DNA from: JAGDZR01 sp049115695
GTDB taxonomy: Bacteria; Bacteroidota; Bacteroidia; Cytophagales; Cyclobacteriaceae
Direction of reading: 5' to 3'
Assembly: GCA_049115695.1 (NCBI GenBank)
Contig: JAGDZR010000025.1
Span: forward strand, 1-64,000
Length of the DNA stretch: 64,000 nucleotides
The notes beneath the pieces are model-generated. The model was not told where the DNA came from. It made no database searches and was given only the letters and a program-made list of their open reading frames with translations. A program made the position numbers and the translations under genes. This document shows positions 1 through 9,481 of the stretch, piece after piece; the first letter of the stretch is position 1, and every line of letters begins with the position of its first letter.

Positions 1-190
1 AATATGCGAACTGAGCTATTTGACATGAAAGTGCGAAATAGAAACTTCTGTGCTTCTAGCAAATGGCACGCATACTCACTTTAGTTGGGCGTTGTGGTGA
101 ATACTAAAGTACTAGAACCTTAATAAAAACCCGCTTGAGACTTCCCGATGGAATTTCATGTTGGCAGATTTTTTAATGTCTACTCCTATG

Positions 191-198
191 TACATTTG
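191..198 (+). promoter_or_regulatory. Possible Bacteroidota -7 box
   Basis: TACATTTG fits the Bacteroidota sigma-A -7 consensus TAnnTTTG and lies 29 bases before the ATG of the AraC-type gene. No convincing -33 TTG element is seen at the usual distance, so this is only a candidate. Confidence 0.35.
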
Positions 199-227
199 AA
201 GTATACAGAGTTTCAAGTAATAATGTA

Positions 228-1340
228 ATGGAGCAAATTGTCATTTTAGTTGTCTGGGCGGCAATATTTCAAGGTATATTCCTAAGCGCCATGTTCATTA
301 GTCTTGACGACTCTAAAAGAAAATCAAATACCCTTCTTGGCCTATTTATCATTTCTATGTTGATAGAGCCCATTGGTATCTTTTTACCTTATGATTCTAT
401 TTCTGGTTATTCCCTGATAGACTATTTCAGCACACCAGAAACCAAGATTTTATTTCCTTTATTATTCCTTCACTATGTGCTCAATAAACTGGGTGCAGCA
501 TCTAAGTATGGTTCTTTTCTGAAACTAAACTATTTGCTCGGAATCATAGTGGTGAGCTTTACAATTATCAATCTCTTGATGTTTGTTTTTACTGATCAAG
601 CACTCATAGGCTACATCAGTCCTAAGAAAATCGAATTGATTCATCTCATCCAACAGACTTATGGTTTTATTCTGGCAGTATTCGTCCTGATAGCTTCCCT
701 TATAGAAATTAACCGTTATAAAAAAATTATTAAAGATAGGTATTCGGATTTAGGATTATTAGCCATTGCGTGGCTTTGGAGGTTTATCCTAATGCTCGTT
801 CCTGCGGTTATTCTATGGGGAGCAGAGACTGCACGGATGTATGTCGGTCATTTTACCGGTAGGTACACAACTTGGAATCTCACAACTGTCATCTGGGGCA
901 TAATTGCAATTCTAATTTACTACGTAAGCTATAAAGCCTATAGAAAAAAGGACTTGCTGGATGGCCTCCAGCCAATACCAGAGTCACAGATCGCAAATGA
1001 CAACCAAGATTCTGGCAATTTGGCAAAGCAATTAACTCATGCAATGGATGTCACAAAATTGTATCTGAAGGAAGACCTCACCATTTATGACTTGGCAAAG
1101 GAAATCGAGTCTACAACTAGAAAAGTCTCTAACTGTATCAATACCCATTTTCAATCAAACTTTTCTGAATGGGTGAACCGATACCGGGTAGAAGAAGTCA
1201 AGCTTAGATTTCAAACTGAAGGTGCTAACAACCTGACGATTGAGGCCATCGGTCAAGAGGCCGGGTTCAAATCAAGATCTGCCATGTATGCTGCTTTTAA
1301 GCGGTTTACAGGCCAGTCACCTGCTTATTTCAAGCGTTAA
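228..1340 (+). CDS. AraC-family regulator with membrane-embedded N-terminal half
   Basis: The 370-residue protein has two parts. Residues 1-245 hold about seven hydrophobic segments and so should be a membrane sensor. Residues 270-370 form an AraC/HTH_18 DNA-binding domain with two helix-turn-helix units: one around DLTIYDLAKEIESTTRKVS and one around IEAIGQEAGFKSRSAMYAAF. It ends in the family-typical GQSPAYFKR. Bacteroidota often carry such integral-membrane AraC proteins, which are thought to sense an envelope signal and act on nearby promoters. The DUF418 gene follows on the same strand after 128 bases and could be a target, but nothing in the sequence shows this. The ATG at 228 is the first good start and keeps the first membrane helix. 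The ligand is unknown. Confidence 0.85.
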   Translation: MEQIVILVVWAAIFQGIFLSAMFISLDDSKRKSNTLLGLFIISMLIEPIGIFLPYDSISGYSLIDYFSTPETKILFPLLFLHYVLNKLGAASKYGSFLKLNYLLGIIVVSFTIINLLMFVFTDQALIGYISPKKIELIHLIQQTYGFILAVFVLIASLIEINRYKKIIKDRYSDLGLLAIAWLWRFILMLVPAVILWGAETARMYVGHFTGRYTTWNLTTVIWGIIAILIYYVSYKAYRKKDLLDGLQPIPESQIANDNQDSGNLAKQLTHAMDVTKLYLKEDLTIYDLAKEIESTTRKVSNCINTHFQSNFSEWVNRYRVEEVKLRFQTEGANNLTIEAIGQEAGFKSRSAMYAAFKRFTGQSPAYFKR

Positions 1341-1341
1341 C

Positions 1342-1388
1342 TTGTCCTGATATACGCTTTCATGACCTGATAACGTTCATCAGGACAA
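1342..1388 (+). terminator. Inverted repeat after the AraC-type gene, possible terminator
   Basis: TTGTCCTGAT (1342-1351) is exactly complementary to ATCAGGACAA (1379-1388). The 27-base spacer contains a second CCTGAT (1366-1371), so two alternative hairpins can form. It starts two bases after the stop codon of the AraC-type gene. There is no run of T after it, so it may be a weak terminator, an RNA-stability element or an operator for the next gene. Confidence 0.4.
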
Positions 1389-1468
1389 AGGACAAAAACC
1401 CCCGCTTTACTTTCACTGTTGAATGCAGAATAAGCTCCATACGAGCTCTTAACTTCAATTTTTCAACA

Positions 1469-2626
1469 ATGAATAATTTTCCGACAGACTTTAAACCCAT
1501 TTCTCAGGATTCCAGAATACACGCCATTGATGCGCTAAGAGGATTTGCACTTTTGGGTGTGCTTTTGGCCAATTTACCGGTCTCAGACAATCCTGTCACC
1601 ACCCTGACGATAGACGAGCCGATGGGGCTATTATATTATCTGTTTATAGAGAAAAAATTCATGACCATCTTCTCAATCCTCTTCGGTTTTGGTTTTTATA
1701 TCCAAATGAAAAGAGCGGAGAAAAAGGACATCAACTTCAACAAATACTTTCTAAAACGCATGGTACTTCTCTTCGCGATCGGTACCGTACATGCTTGGTT
1801 ATTTTGGAATGGTGACATTCTGAGAGCCTATGCCCTGGGAGGGATATTATTGTTACTCTTACGAAAATCGTCCATAAAAAAAATGCTGGCTGGCGCCTTA
1901 GTTTCAATCATACTTCTGACCGGTATTTTGTTTATAGTCAATAGTGCCCTTGGTTGGCGATATGGTTTTGGTTATGAATATGCCCTTGAAATATTCACTG
2001 CAACTTCATTCGTTAAGTATCTCGAAATCAACTTCATCACTGACCCATGGGTCAATTTTCTGATCGATATGCCACTCACTATTGCATTTGCCTTTGGTAA
2101 CATGCTGTTAGGGGTCGTACTCGGTAGGATTGGCTTTTTTGAAATGTCTAAAGAAACACAGAAACTGAGGAGTTGGTTGGTGGTTCTAGGTATCACACTT
2201 GGTGTGGGAGCCAGTTTTGTCTACTTCATGGTTGTCACAGGCAAACTAGAGTTAGACATTCCATTACTTTGGTTGCCTTTCGTGGTAGTGGCTGGTATGC
2301 TAGCACAAAGCCTTTCATATATCGCGCTATTCGTTTGGCTCTATTCAAAAAATCAGAGTAAAAGACTGTTAAATTTCTTCAAACCAGTTGGGCACACCGC
2401 ATTAACCAATTACCTGATGCAATCCTTATTCATGATCATCATTTTCTATCACTGCACAAATTTGTTTTCCTATTATGGTCAATTCGGCACAACAATGACG
2501 TTTGCCACTGGAACGGTAATCTTTATTCTTCAATCCATCATCAGTCGGATTTGGTTAGAAAGGTTCGACCAGGGACCGATAGAACAACTCTGGAGAAGAT
2601 GGAGTTACGGACAGCAAACTAAATAA
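1469..2626 (+). CDS. DUF418 (YeiB-like) integral membrane protein
   Basis: A 385-residue polytopic membrane protein with roughly nine to ten hydrophobic segments. The N-terminal IHAIDALRGFALLGVLLANL, the FMTIFSILFGFGF segment and the C-terminal KPVGHTALTNYLMQSL motif are characteristic of the DUF418/YeiB family. The ALRGFALLGV part resembles the start of heparan-alpha-glucosaminide N-acetyltransferase and acyltransferase-3 proteins, so a role in moving acyl groups across the membrane has been suggested for such families. That is not established here. It has full family length. It lies between an AraC-type regulator and an alpha/beta hydrolase on the same strand with gaps of 128 and 84 bases, so joint transcription is possible but not shown. 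Confidence 0.85.
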   Translation: MNNFPTDFKPISQDSRIHAIDALRGFALLGVLLANLPVSDNPVTTLTIDEPMGLLYYLFIEKKFMTIFSILFGFGFYIQMKRAEKKDINFNKYFLKRMVLLFAIGTVHAWLFWNGDILRAYALGGILLLLLRKSSIKKMLAGALVSIILLTGILFIVNSALGWRYGFGYEYALEIFTATSFVKYLEINFITDPWVNFLIDMPLTIAFAFGNMLLGVVLGRIGFFEMSKETQKLRSWLVVLGITLGVGASFVYFMVVTGKLELDIPLLWLPFVVVAGMLAQSLSYIALFVWLYSKNQSKRLLNFFKPVGHTALTNYLMQSLFMIIIFYHCTNLFSYYGQFGTTMTFATGTVIFILQSIISRIWLERFDQGPIEQLWRRWSYGQQTK

Positions 2627-2710
2627 CCAGAATTTAACAGGGGAAGACACAGGCATACCGACTGCCAAAATGATCTGCTCCTTTATTTATCATACTTAAA
2701 ATTAAATCAG

Positions 2711-3679
2711 ATGAAACAAATTATAACATATTGCTTATTCATGCTCTCTCAAGTTGGCTTTTCCCAATCTGGAAATAGAAATGCCGAAGCAGTCAGCTTT
2801 CCATCGGCAGGCATTCAACTAGAAGGGATTCTAGTAAAACCTGGTAATGCAGACAAATACCCCATGGTGGTTTTTCAGCAAGGATCTGGGCCACATGCTT
2901 TTGAAAACTATGACAAAGAGGCTTGGGGGCCACATAAATTCTATATTGAAGACGTACTGCTCAAGCAGGGTTTTGCAGTATTTTTTTGTAATAAGAGAGG
3001 TCTAGGTGACTCCAAAGGGCACTGGCAAGACAATGACTTCTATGGTAGGGCCAAAGATGCCTATGCTGCAGTTGAGTACTTACGGACTAGAGGAGATATT
3101 GACACCAACATGATTGGAATGTCCGGCCATAGTCAGGGTGGCTGGGTATCTCAGATCGTTGCTGCTGAGCATGATGATATTAATTTTGTTATTTCTTTAG
3201 CAGGCCCCACTGTAGGGCAATGGGAGCAAGCGGAAAGCCTAAGAAGGTATTTTTTTAAGTGTAAGGGACTAAGTGGAGAAGCCTTGGATAAAAAGGTAGC
3301 GAAAAAAATGAAATGGCTCAAACGGTCCGCTAATATAGGTGGATGGCTGACTATTGTCCGAAGTGCCAAACACTGGAACCTGACACACGACTATGAAAAT
3401 GACGAAGTGTTAAAGAATATCGACTGTCCAACTTTGTTGTTGTTTGGTGAATATGATGTTAATGTTGATCCAGTAGAAAACATCACCTATTTAAACAAAG
3501 TATTTGATGGTAATATCCCTGATAATTTCACTATCGATGTAATGTCTCAGGGCCATCATTGTTTTTATCAAGTAGAAAATCGCTGCGTTCCCTGGGAGGT
3601 AGCAATCAAGCAGCCATTCGATAGCGAATTTCAAGGAAGAATTAGTGACTGGTTGGCTAAAACTGTGAAGGAAAATTGA
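2711..3679 (+). CDS. Secreted alpha/beta hydrolase (dienelactone hydrolase/prolyl peptidase-like)
   Basis: A 322-residue protein with a cleavable signal peptide (about residues 1-19), so it should act in the periplasm or outside. The nucleophile elbow GHSQGG puts the catalytic serine at residue 141. An Asp at 249 or 253 (FGEYDVNVDP) and a His at 282/283 (SQGHHCF) complete a plausible triad. FQQGSGP near residue 55 supplies the oxyanion-hole region. The fold and layout match the S9-like/BAAT-like hydrolases common in Bacteroidota, which act on esters or peptides. The true substrate cannot be read from the sequence. It sits 84 bases after the DUF418 gene. Confidence 0.8.
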   Translation: MKQIITYCLFMLSQVGFSQSGNRNAEAVSFPSAGIQLEGILVKPGNADKYPMVVFQQGSGPHAFENYDKEAWGPHKFYIEDVLLKQGFAVFFCNKRGLGDSKGHWQDNDFYGRAKDAYAAVEYLRTRGDIDTNMIGMSGHSQGGWVSQIVAAEHDDINFVISLAGPTVGQWEQAESLRRYFFKCKGLSGEALDKKVAKKMKWLKRSANIGGWLTIVRSAKHWNLTHDYENDEVLKNIDCPTLLLFGEYDVNVDPVENITYLNKVFDGNIPDNFTIDVMSQGHHCFYQVENRCVPWEVAIKQPFDSEFQGRISDWLAKTVKEN

Positions 3680-3992
3680 TTTGATTGAAATGCCCTCAGT
3701 ACGTTTTTGATTGGGTGTTCAATTAGATTTTTCAAGGCTTAATAAAAACAGATGTTGAATTAATAAATACCCAAATCATTGCTTTTTATTGAGCTCTTGG
3801 AAGTAGAGATCAACTCACCACAACAATCGCTATGAATGAAGGCGGTTTTATAGGTCAGAATATTTTATTGGGGATTGGAATGTCCGCCACAAGTTTTAAA
3901 TTTAAATCAAGGCGTGCCTATGTGCGAGACGAGAGGTTAGTGCTTTCTAATCCTCACTCATCATAGTAGGACGTTAGATTTAATTGATATTG
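3680..3992. other. Intergenic region, no convincing gene
   Basis: This 313-base gap separates the hydrolase gene from the first leucine-rich-repeat lipoprotein gene. It contains a 44-codon open frame (3832-3966, plus strand) that starts with ATG and resembles nothing recognised. It has no obvious ribosome-binding site and is probably chance. No hairpin terminator or repeat is evident. Confidence 0.5.
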
Positions 3993-5621
3993 ATGAAAAA
4001 CTTTTCATTTGTAGGAATGCTCATGATCATTCTAGGTGCATGTCACACAGATGTCACTGATGACATAGAAGCTGACTATGACTATCACGATAATGCTTGG
4101 GTAATAGAAATCGATAGCAATGATTGGCATTTGCCCAATCTAATGCTAGTTGAGCAATGTGATCCTGACACTAAAGAGAATTGTAGTTTGATAAAATTTA
4201 CTCATCCTTTCGCACCTTCAGCGAGTGGTAGTCCGGGCATGCTGTGGTTTGAGTTCAAACTCAATCCAGATAATGATTTGGAGGTAAATTATTTCGGAAA
4301 TGGTGTTAATCTTGGAAATTGTGGTGCTGCTTTATGCATTAACCTGACTGATATTCCTGATAAGGCACCAGAAAATGTCACCGAACAAACTTTTGAAATG
4401 ATCAGAAATGCAACAATCTATAAGATTGTAGATTCAGATTTTGGACCGATACCCACTTCTACCTATGATACATGTGATAACCAAATTATTGACGATTGTT
4501 ATAACATTTCAAACTATAAGAGAGCATCCTACACCAACAGTAATGAATCTCTTAGGCAAGTTGAATTTCATGTCATCCATGAAGGCGCTATTATCTTCTC
4601 GCTTCAATATCAGCAATATAACCCCAACATACCTGTTCAATGCAAGCCACCAAGTATTCAGATTGAAAATCAAGAAACATTGGACAATCTTATAGATGAC
4701 TATGAAGAATGCATTGAATTTGAAAGTATAACTATTTCAGGAGATGATATCCGTGATCTGTCTGGTTTGAGTTTTATTCATGAGATTCGCCACCTTGCCT
4801 TATTCGACTTACCGAATCTAACTCAGCTAAATGGTCTGAAGATAGAAAGCATTAAAGACCTTACTATTGATGGAACCGCACTCAACGATTTGACTGGATT
4901 AGAAGTTACCAAAATCGGAAGTCTCTCAATTATCCGAAATCAAATGCTTACTACCATGGAAGGATTAGAAAATTCAAGCATTGATGATCGGGTGTCGATA
5001 TATGCAAATCCGAAATTAGAGAGTTTGCTCTCTCTTAGTCATTTAGAAGAATTGAATGGACTCTGGATCGGAGGTAATATGCCCAACCTTAATGGATTAG
5101 AAAATTTAAGATTTGTTCAAGATATGACCATTGGACCACTTCCAAAACTGCAAAGTCTCAGTGGATTAGAAAATCTGGATTCTGCAGGACTTATTTATAT
5201 CACTCAAAATGTAATGCTCAAAGATCTTGGCGCTCTTGCCAATCTACGATCAGCGGATCACTTGGATATTTCTTATAATTCCAGCCTGCAAAATACAGTA
5301 GGGTTTATCCAATTAGGATCTCTAAATTCTCTGTATTTGAATGAAAACAAAAATCTTCTGGAAATAGGTGGGTTTGAGAACTTACTTAAACTTGAACAGC
5401 TTCAAATCTCTCGAAATCCTGATTTGACGTATCTAAATGGACTTGAAAACTTGACTATGATTGGCAGTTCTCTAGTCATTGAAGAAAATGGCTCATTAAC
5501 CAATTGCAGCATAAATGGTATCTGTGCGTCATTGAATTCATCAATAAGTGAATTACGAATTGTTAACAATGCAATTGGATGTAACTCAGTTAATGAGGTC
5601 AAGGATTCCTGTGGCAACTAA
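3993..5621 (+). CDS. Leucine-rich-repeat surface lipoprotein, copy 1
   Basis: The start is taken at ATG 3993 rather than the in-frame TTG nine bases upstream, because it gives a clean SPII signal ending in the lipobox LGAC (Cys17). A Bacteroidota-type N-terminal region of about 200 residues follows (shared YDYHDNAWVIEID block), then about twelve irregular leucine-rich repeats of the L-NGLENL type (residues ~235-500), similar to receptor-L/internalin-like repeats. The end is a Cys-rich cap, CSINGICASLN and later GCNSVNEVKDSCGN. That cap is common before type IX sorting tails in this phylum, but no tail follows. The likely role is binding protein or glycan at the cell surface (inference). The next gene is a clear paralogue, so the pair arose by tandem duplication. 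Confidence 0.75.
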   Translation: MKNFSFVGMLMIILGACHTDVTDDIEADYDYHDNAWVIEIDSNDWHLPNLMLVEQCDPDTKENCSLIKFTHPFAPSASGSPGMLWFEFKLNPDNDLEVNYFGNGVNLGNCGAALCINLTDIPDKAPENVTEQTFEMIRNATIYKIVDSDFGPIPTSTYDTCDNQIIDDCYNISNYKRASYTNSNESLRQVEFHVIHEGAIIFSLQYQQYNPNIPVQCKPPSIQIENQETLDNLIDDYEECIEFESITISGDDIRDLSGLSFIHEIRHLALFDLPNLTQLNGLKIESIKDLTIDGTALNDLTGLEVTKIGSLSIIRNQMLTTMEGLENSSIDDRVSIYANPKLESLLSLSHLEELNGLWIGGNMPNLNGLENLRFVQDMTIGPLPKLQSLSGLENLDSAGLIYITQNVMLKDLGALANLRSADHLDISYNSSLQNTVGFIQLGSLNSLYLNENKNLLEIGGFENLLKLEQLQISRNPDLTYLNGLENLTMIGSSLVIEENGSLTNCSINGICASLNSSISELRIVNNAIGCNSVNEVKDSCGN

Positions 5622-5635
5622 ATGCAACAAAACGA

Positions 5636-5726
5636 TATAGCATGTGCCTCTAAGTAGTCACTTGATAGTGCAATGCAAATCAGCTAGCTTAGAATAAATA
5701 AACAAAGTCCAGAGGCACGTGCTATA
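5636..5726. repeat. Long-spaced inverted repeat between the two lipoprotein genes
   Basis: TATAGCATGTGCCTCT (5636-5651) and AGAGGCACGTGCTATA (5711-5726) are complementary at 15 of 16 positions across a 59-base spacer. The spacer contains a smaller hairpin, CACT-TGAT-AGTG. The repeat starts 14 bases after the first lipoprotein gene and ends 48 bases before the second. It could be a transcript-end structure or the remains of a small inverted-repeat element. No coding capacity is seen. Confidence 0.55.
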
Positions 5727-5774
5727 GTTGGTTAGATTCAATTTTGAACTTACATCAGCATTGAGCTACTTCCC

Positions 5775-7715
5775 ATGATCAAAAATATGAACCATCGAAA
5801 ATTTGAAGTATCTAATATTGCAGTCTCATTATTGGTCATTTCTACTTTCCTTATTTCCTGCAAGGATGATGATATTGAACCCTTCTCAGAATATCATGAA
5901 AATGCATGGATAATGGATATCGATAATCAGGATGAATCCGTTCCAGGATTATTCCTGAATGAGGAATGTACAGGTGGACCGAATTCTTGCACTTTTAGAT
6001 CCATGTCACACGACCACTGGGAATTAGGTTCATTGTGGTTTGATTTTGAACTTGACCAGGACAATGAATTAAGGGTAAACTACTTTGGCAACTTGAGAGT
6101 TTTTTTTCCTTTTAGAGAAGAAGAAGTTACTTGGAGTTTGGATAATGTGCCTTCCAATGTCGATAGTGCTACTTTTTCCATGATTCTTGATGCTGACGAA
6201 TATGAATTGGTATCGATCGATTATGGTCCTCCGGTTTCCTTCTCTGAGGATTGTACAAATGAATGTATAGTAACAAAACATTATATAAGAGATGACAATT
6301 CATTGCGAGCAATTAGTTTTAGGGTCCTTTACGAAGGCAAAATTATATTTGAACTCAACTACGATAGTGGTGAGATTGCTCCAACGTCATGCATATCGCC
6401 GGATCAATTACACATCTCAAGTCAGGAAACTATAAATCAATTTAGTGAGCTTTTTCCTGGATGTAAGAATTTTGGTTCTATCGGTATTTCAGGGGAGTTG
6501 ATAACTGACCTGTCAGGTTTAAAAAATATTGATTCCATTGGAACATTATACATAGGACTTCCCAATTTGATCAGTTTGAATGGAATTGATGTTGATTTCA
6601 TAGATCATCTAGAAATATCTAACAGCAATCTTACGGATCTGAAGGGAATCGAAGATATCTCAATAGGGTCCGGTTTGACACTCTATGAAAATGAGGAACT
6701 TCTGAATTTTCAAGGCTTCAACAGCCCAGATTTGGATTACCTAAACATTTATCACAATCCTAAAATCGGACATCTGACCGGACTGGAAACTTTGTATAAA
6801 ATTGGAAGCTTATCTCTATATGATAACGAGTTACTTATGGACTTGAATGGCTTAGATAATTTGGAATCAGCAGAGGAATTGGACATTTCAAATAATCCAT
6901 TAATTACGAATTTTACATCGTTGTATAAACTCTCTTCATTAAGAGTTTTTGTAATCAATGGCTCGGGAATTGAAAACCTCTCAGGTCTTGAAGGTATCGA
7001 AATAATGGAGTCTGTAAATCTTACAAATAATGATCGATTGCAAAACCTGAGAGGATTGGACAATTTGACATCAGTTCAAAACCTTACAATCGAAGACAAT
7101 GAAAGCCTAGCCGATATTCGCGCCCTGTCAAATCTTTCTTCACTTGAAGAATTGCGGATTTATCGAAATCCAAGAATTGAAAATTTGCAAGGTATGGAAA
7201 ACATCAATTCGTTAGGAGCCCTATTCATTACCGACAATGAGAATCTGAAAACTTTGAATGGAATAGAGAATTTGACTTTTGTCGATTGGATATCCATAGT
7301 GGATCAAGAATTATTATCAGACCTGAACGCTTTAAGTAGTCTTGTGTCAGTAGGGACTCTTGGGATTCGATCAAATGAGGGACTTCTCAGTTTAACAGGT
7401 CTTGAAAGTTTGACCAATGCACAAGGCATCACCATTTCGGATAATTTGAATTTGACCAATCTTAATGGATTTCAAAATTTAAAGGAAACCAGAGTACTCA
7501 CCATTCAAGAAAATGCAGCACTTATAAACATTGATGGATTAAATAACCTCACGACGATTCATGAAATCATTGAAGTGGGGGGAAATCAGTCTCTTTCTAA
7601 TTGTGCCATTTCAATTTTCTGTGAAACAATCACTAATTCACCGGAGAAAATAATAATTTATAATAATGGTTCTGGTTGTAACAGTGAGACTGAAGTAATT
7701 GAAAATTGTAATTGA
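5775..7715 (+). CDS. Leucine-rich-repeat surface lipoprotein, copy 2
   Basis: A 646-residue paralogue of the preceding gene. The signal ends in the lipobox LISC (Cys29 from the first ATG; the ATG four codons later would also work). The N-terminal block YHENAWIMDID matches YHDNAWVIEID of copy 1. The repeat region is longer, about sixteen L-NGLENL-type units from residue ~240 to ~600. The C-terminal cap, CAISIFCETIT then GCNSETEVIENC, is the same as in copy 1. The difference in length comes mostly from repeat number, which suggests repeat expansion or loss after duplication. It is probably an outer-membrane-anchored binding protein. No enzyme motif is present. Confidence 0.75.
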   Translation: MIKNMNHRKFEVSNIAVSLLVISTFLISCKDDDIEPFSEYHENAWIMDIDNQDESVPGLFLNEECTGGPNSCTFRSMSHDHWELGSLWFDFELDQDNELRVNYFGNLRVFFPFREEEVTWSLDNVPSNVDSATFSMILDADEYELVSIDYGPPVSFSEDCTNECIVTKHYIRDDNSLRAISFRVLYEGKIIFELNYDSGEIAPTSCISPDQLHISSQETINQFSELFPGCKNFGSIGISGELITDLSGLKNIDSIGTLYIGLPNLISLNGIDVDFIDHLEISNSNLTDLKGIEDISIGSGLTLYENEELLNFQGFNSPDLDYLNIYHNPKIGHLTGLETLYKIGSLSLYDNELLMDLNGLDNLESAEELDISNNPLITNFTSLYKLSSLRVFVINGSGIENLSGLEGIEIMESVNLTNNDRLQNLRGLDNLTSVQNLTIEDNESLADIRALSNLSSLEELRIYRNPRIENLQGMENINSLGALFITDNENLKTLNGIENLTFVDWISIVDQELLSDLNALSSLVSVGTLGIRSNEGLLSLTGLESLTNAQGITISDNLNLTNLNGFQNLKETRVLTIQENAALINIDGLNNLTTIHEIIEVGGNQSLSNCAISIFCETITNSPEKIIIYNNGSGCNSETEVIENCN

Positions 7716-7782
7716 AGTAAAAGAACGACATTTTATAAAGACATTATGAGTCATTGGTCTCCTCTGGGTTAAAATCAAAAGC

Positions 7783-9087
7783 ATGAGAATTTCAGAAATT
7801 ATCCTTGTATTAACATCGGTTCTTGCGCTTTCATGCAAAACTGAAAAAAAAGAAACCTTTGAGAAATTTCAATTTGCTCTTCCTGAAGAAGTCGGGATGA
7901 GTTCGGACTCACTGGCTAACATTGAGTCGATGGTTATGGAATTTGTGGAGACAAAGAAGTTTCCAGGAGCTGTCACGTTAATCGCAAAAGACGGTAAAAT
8001 CATTTACGAATCAGAAATTGGTTGGGCAGATTCAGCACAAACAGTGCCCTATAGAAAAAATCATTTATTCCGGATGGCAAGCATGACTAAACCTGTTGTG
8101 TCGGTAGCGGCAATGCAACTTATAGAAGCTGGTAAAATCAAATTGAATGATCCGGTTAGCAAATACATTCCATCTTTTGATTCAATGGAAATCATCACTG
8201 ATTTTAATCACGAAGACACCACATGGAAAGAAATTCCGTCCAAAATACAACCAACCATTAATCATCTCTTAAATCATACTTCTGGCATACCCTACGCCTT
8301 TGAGAATCACGGAGAAGCCATTTACGTAAAATATGATATCCCTGCATTTAACACTTATCGCAACTGGACTATTGCAAACACGATGAGTCTGCTTGGCACG
8401 CTTCCGCTTGCTCATGAACCAGGAGAAAAATGGACTTATGGCCTTAGTACTGATGTATTGGGTAGAGTCATTGAAGTAGCTTCAGGAATGGAATTGGATA
8501 ATTACGTCCGAGAAAATATTACTCTGCCCATAGGTGCGAACACGTTGGATTTTTATTTTAACGATTCCAATGCTACCGCTAATTTGACGCCTTTATTCAT
8601 TGCGGATTATAAAACCAGTTCAGAAGGACAGTTCGTTCCCTTCAGACTCCCAGATCATCCCCTATATGATGTCAATTACCCAGTATCAGGCTCAAAAACC
8701 TACTTTTCAGGAGGTACTGGTATGACTGGAACGGCACGAGATTACTTTCTTTTCTGCCAGGTAATGCTAAATGATGGCAAATTGGGTCATTCACGAATAT
8801 TAAAGCCCGAAACTGCACAAATCATGCATCAGAATCAAATAGATACAATATCCTATCCATGGGGACCGCATGTATTCGGGTATGGCTTTTCAGTTGCAAC
8901 ATCAGATCATCCCAATACACCTATTGGGACCTATGGATGGGGCGGTACGTATAGCACTGACTTTTGGATTGATCCTAAAAATAGACTCATTGTCATCCAA
9001 TTACGTCAAGTTGCATTTTCAGGAAACAAAGACGATATCACATCAAGACTTGAGAAAATTGTTTACAGTGCTTTTGTGAAAAGTTGA
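7783..9087 (+). CDS. Serine beta-lactamase-fold lipoprotein (class C/EstB-like)
   Basis: A 434-residue lipoprotein (lipobox LALSC, Cys18) with the penicillin-binding-protein/beta-lactamase fold. The SxxK motif is SMTK at residues 100-103. The tyrosine motif is YGLS at about 219-222, where classical class C enzymes have YxN. The third motif region is YGWGGTYSTDFWIDP near residue 386. HTSGIPY (about 165-171) is also typical. Such proteins are usually D-aminopeptidases, esterases or peptidoglycan-trimming enzymes rather than antibiotic-resistance enzymes, so drug hydrolysis should not be assumed. It starts 67 bases after the second lipoprotein gene on the same strand and may share its transcript. 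Confidence 0.85.
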   Translation: MRISEIILVLTSVLALSCKTEKKETFEKFQFALPEEVGMSSDSLANIESMVMEFVETKKFPGAVTLIAKDGKIIYESEIGWADSAQTVPYRKNHLFRMASMTKPVVSVAAMQLIEAGKIKLNDPVSKYIPSFDSMEIITDFNHEDTTWKEIPSKIQPTINHLLNHTSGIPYAFENHGEAIYVKYDIPAFNTYRNWTIANTMSLLGTLPLAHEPGEKWTYGLSTDVLGRVIEVASGMELDNYVRENITLPIGANTLDFYFNDSNATANLTPLFIADYKTSSEGQFVPFRLPDHPLYDVNYPVSGSKTYFSGGTGMTGTARDYFLFCQVMLNDGKLGHSRILKPETAQIMHQNQIDTISYPWGPHVFGYGFSVATSDHPNTPIGTYGWGGTYSTDFWIDPKNRLIVIQLRQVAFSGNKDDITSRLEKIVYSAFVKS

Positions 9088-9126
9088 ATATAATCACGAC
9101 TCATAACTAACACTATCATCCATAAC

Positions 9127-9338
9127 CTAACTGAGCTGTTTGCAAAGGCTGGAGCGATGAGATTCTTTTATAGTCCAGCTTACGTATGATAGCTGGTCGA
9201 TATACTCTGTTAAATTCTCCTCTTTTGACAATCCCAAACTCTTTCTTAGTCGGTAACTTGAGGTATTGGCACTTTCTGAAGATATTCCAAGTAGACGGGC
9301 CATTTCTTTCCCTGAAAATCTCAATTTGATTAAATCAC
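9127..9338 (-). pseudogene. Duplicated 3' fragment of the neighbouring TPR/HTH gene
   Basis: On the minus strand this region encodes a HTH fragment without its own gene. The run from LIKLRFSGKEMARLLG to LTEYIDQL matches the C-terminus of the intact gene at 9482-11092 at 41 of 48 residues. The DNA match covers about 9195-9338 against 9485-9630. The similarity stops on the right exactly where the hairpin element (9341-9468) begins. Beyond the shared part the fragment reads on for 17 extra codons. It has no upstream domains and only an internal TTG as a possible start. It is best read as a remnant created when the end of the gene was duplicated around the repeat element. Confidence 0.75.
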
Positions 9339-9340
9339 TT

Positions 9341-9468
9341 GGGCCGTTGTTGGTGTTTTCACCAACAACTGGAGGGCCATTTATTAATAAGGCTGGAGAG
9401 TCATTTATTAATGAGATTACTTCACTCGACTTAAATTTCCTTGTAGGTTATAAGAACTACAAGGGCGG
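9341..9468 (+). repeat. Two-hairpin intergenic element, copy 1
   Basis: The left hairpin is GTTGTTGGTG (9346-9355), loop TTTT, CACCAACAAC (9360-9369), a perfect 10-bp stem. The right hairpin spans 9439-9464, with arms CCTTGTAGGTT and GAACTACAAGG around loop ATAA and one mismatch. The element ends in AAGGGCGG. Its middle contains two copies of CATTTATTAA. The left stem differs from copy 4 by a compensated pair (T-A in place of C-G). It lies between two copies of the same HTH coding segment. No transposase is encoded. Confidence 0.8.
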
Positions 9469-9481
9469 AAACAACCAGGGA

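Noticed and set aside
3832..3966. 44-codon frame in the gap before the first LRR gene
   Set aside because: No ribosome-binding site, no recognised similarity and odd composition; probably chance.
7783..9087. Calling the beta-lactamase-fold protein an antibiotic-resistance gene
   Set aside because: The YxN motif is replaced by YGLS and the protein is of the EstB/aminopeptidase-like lipoprotein type, so there is no support for drug hydrolysis.
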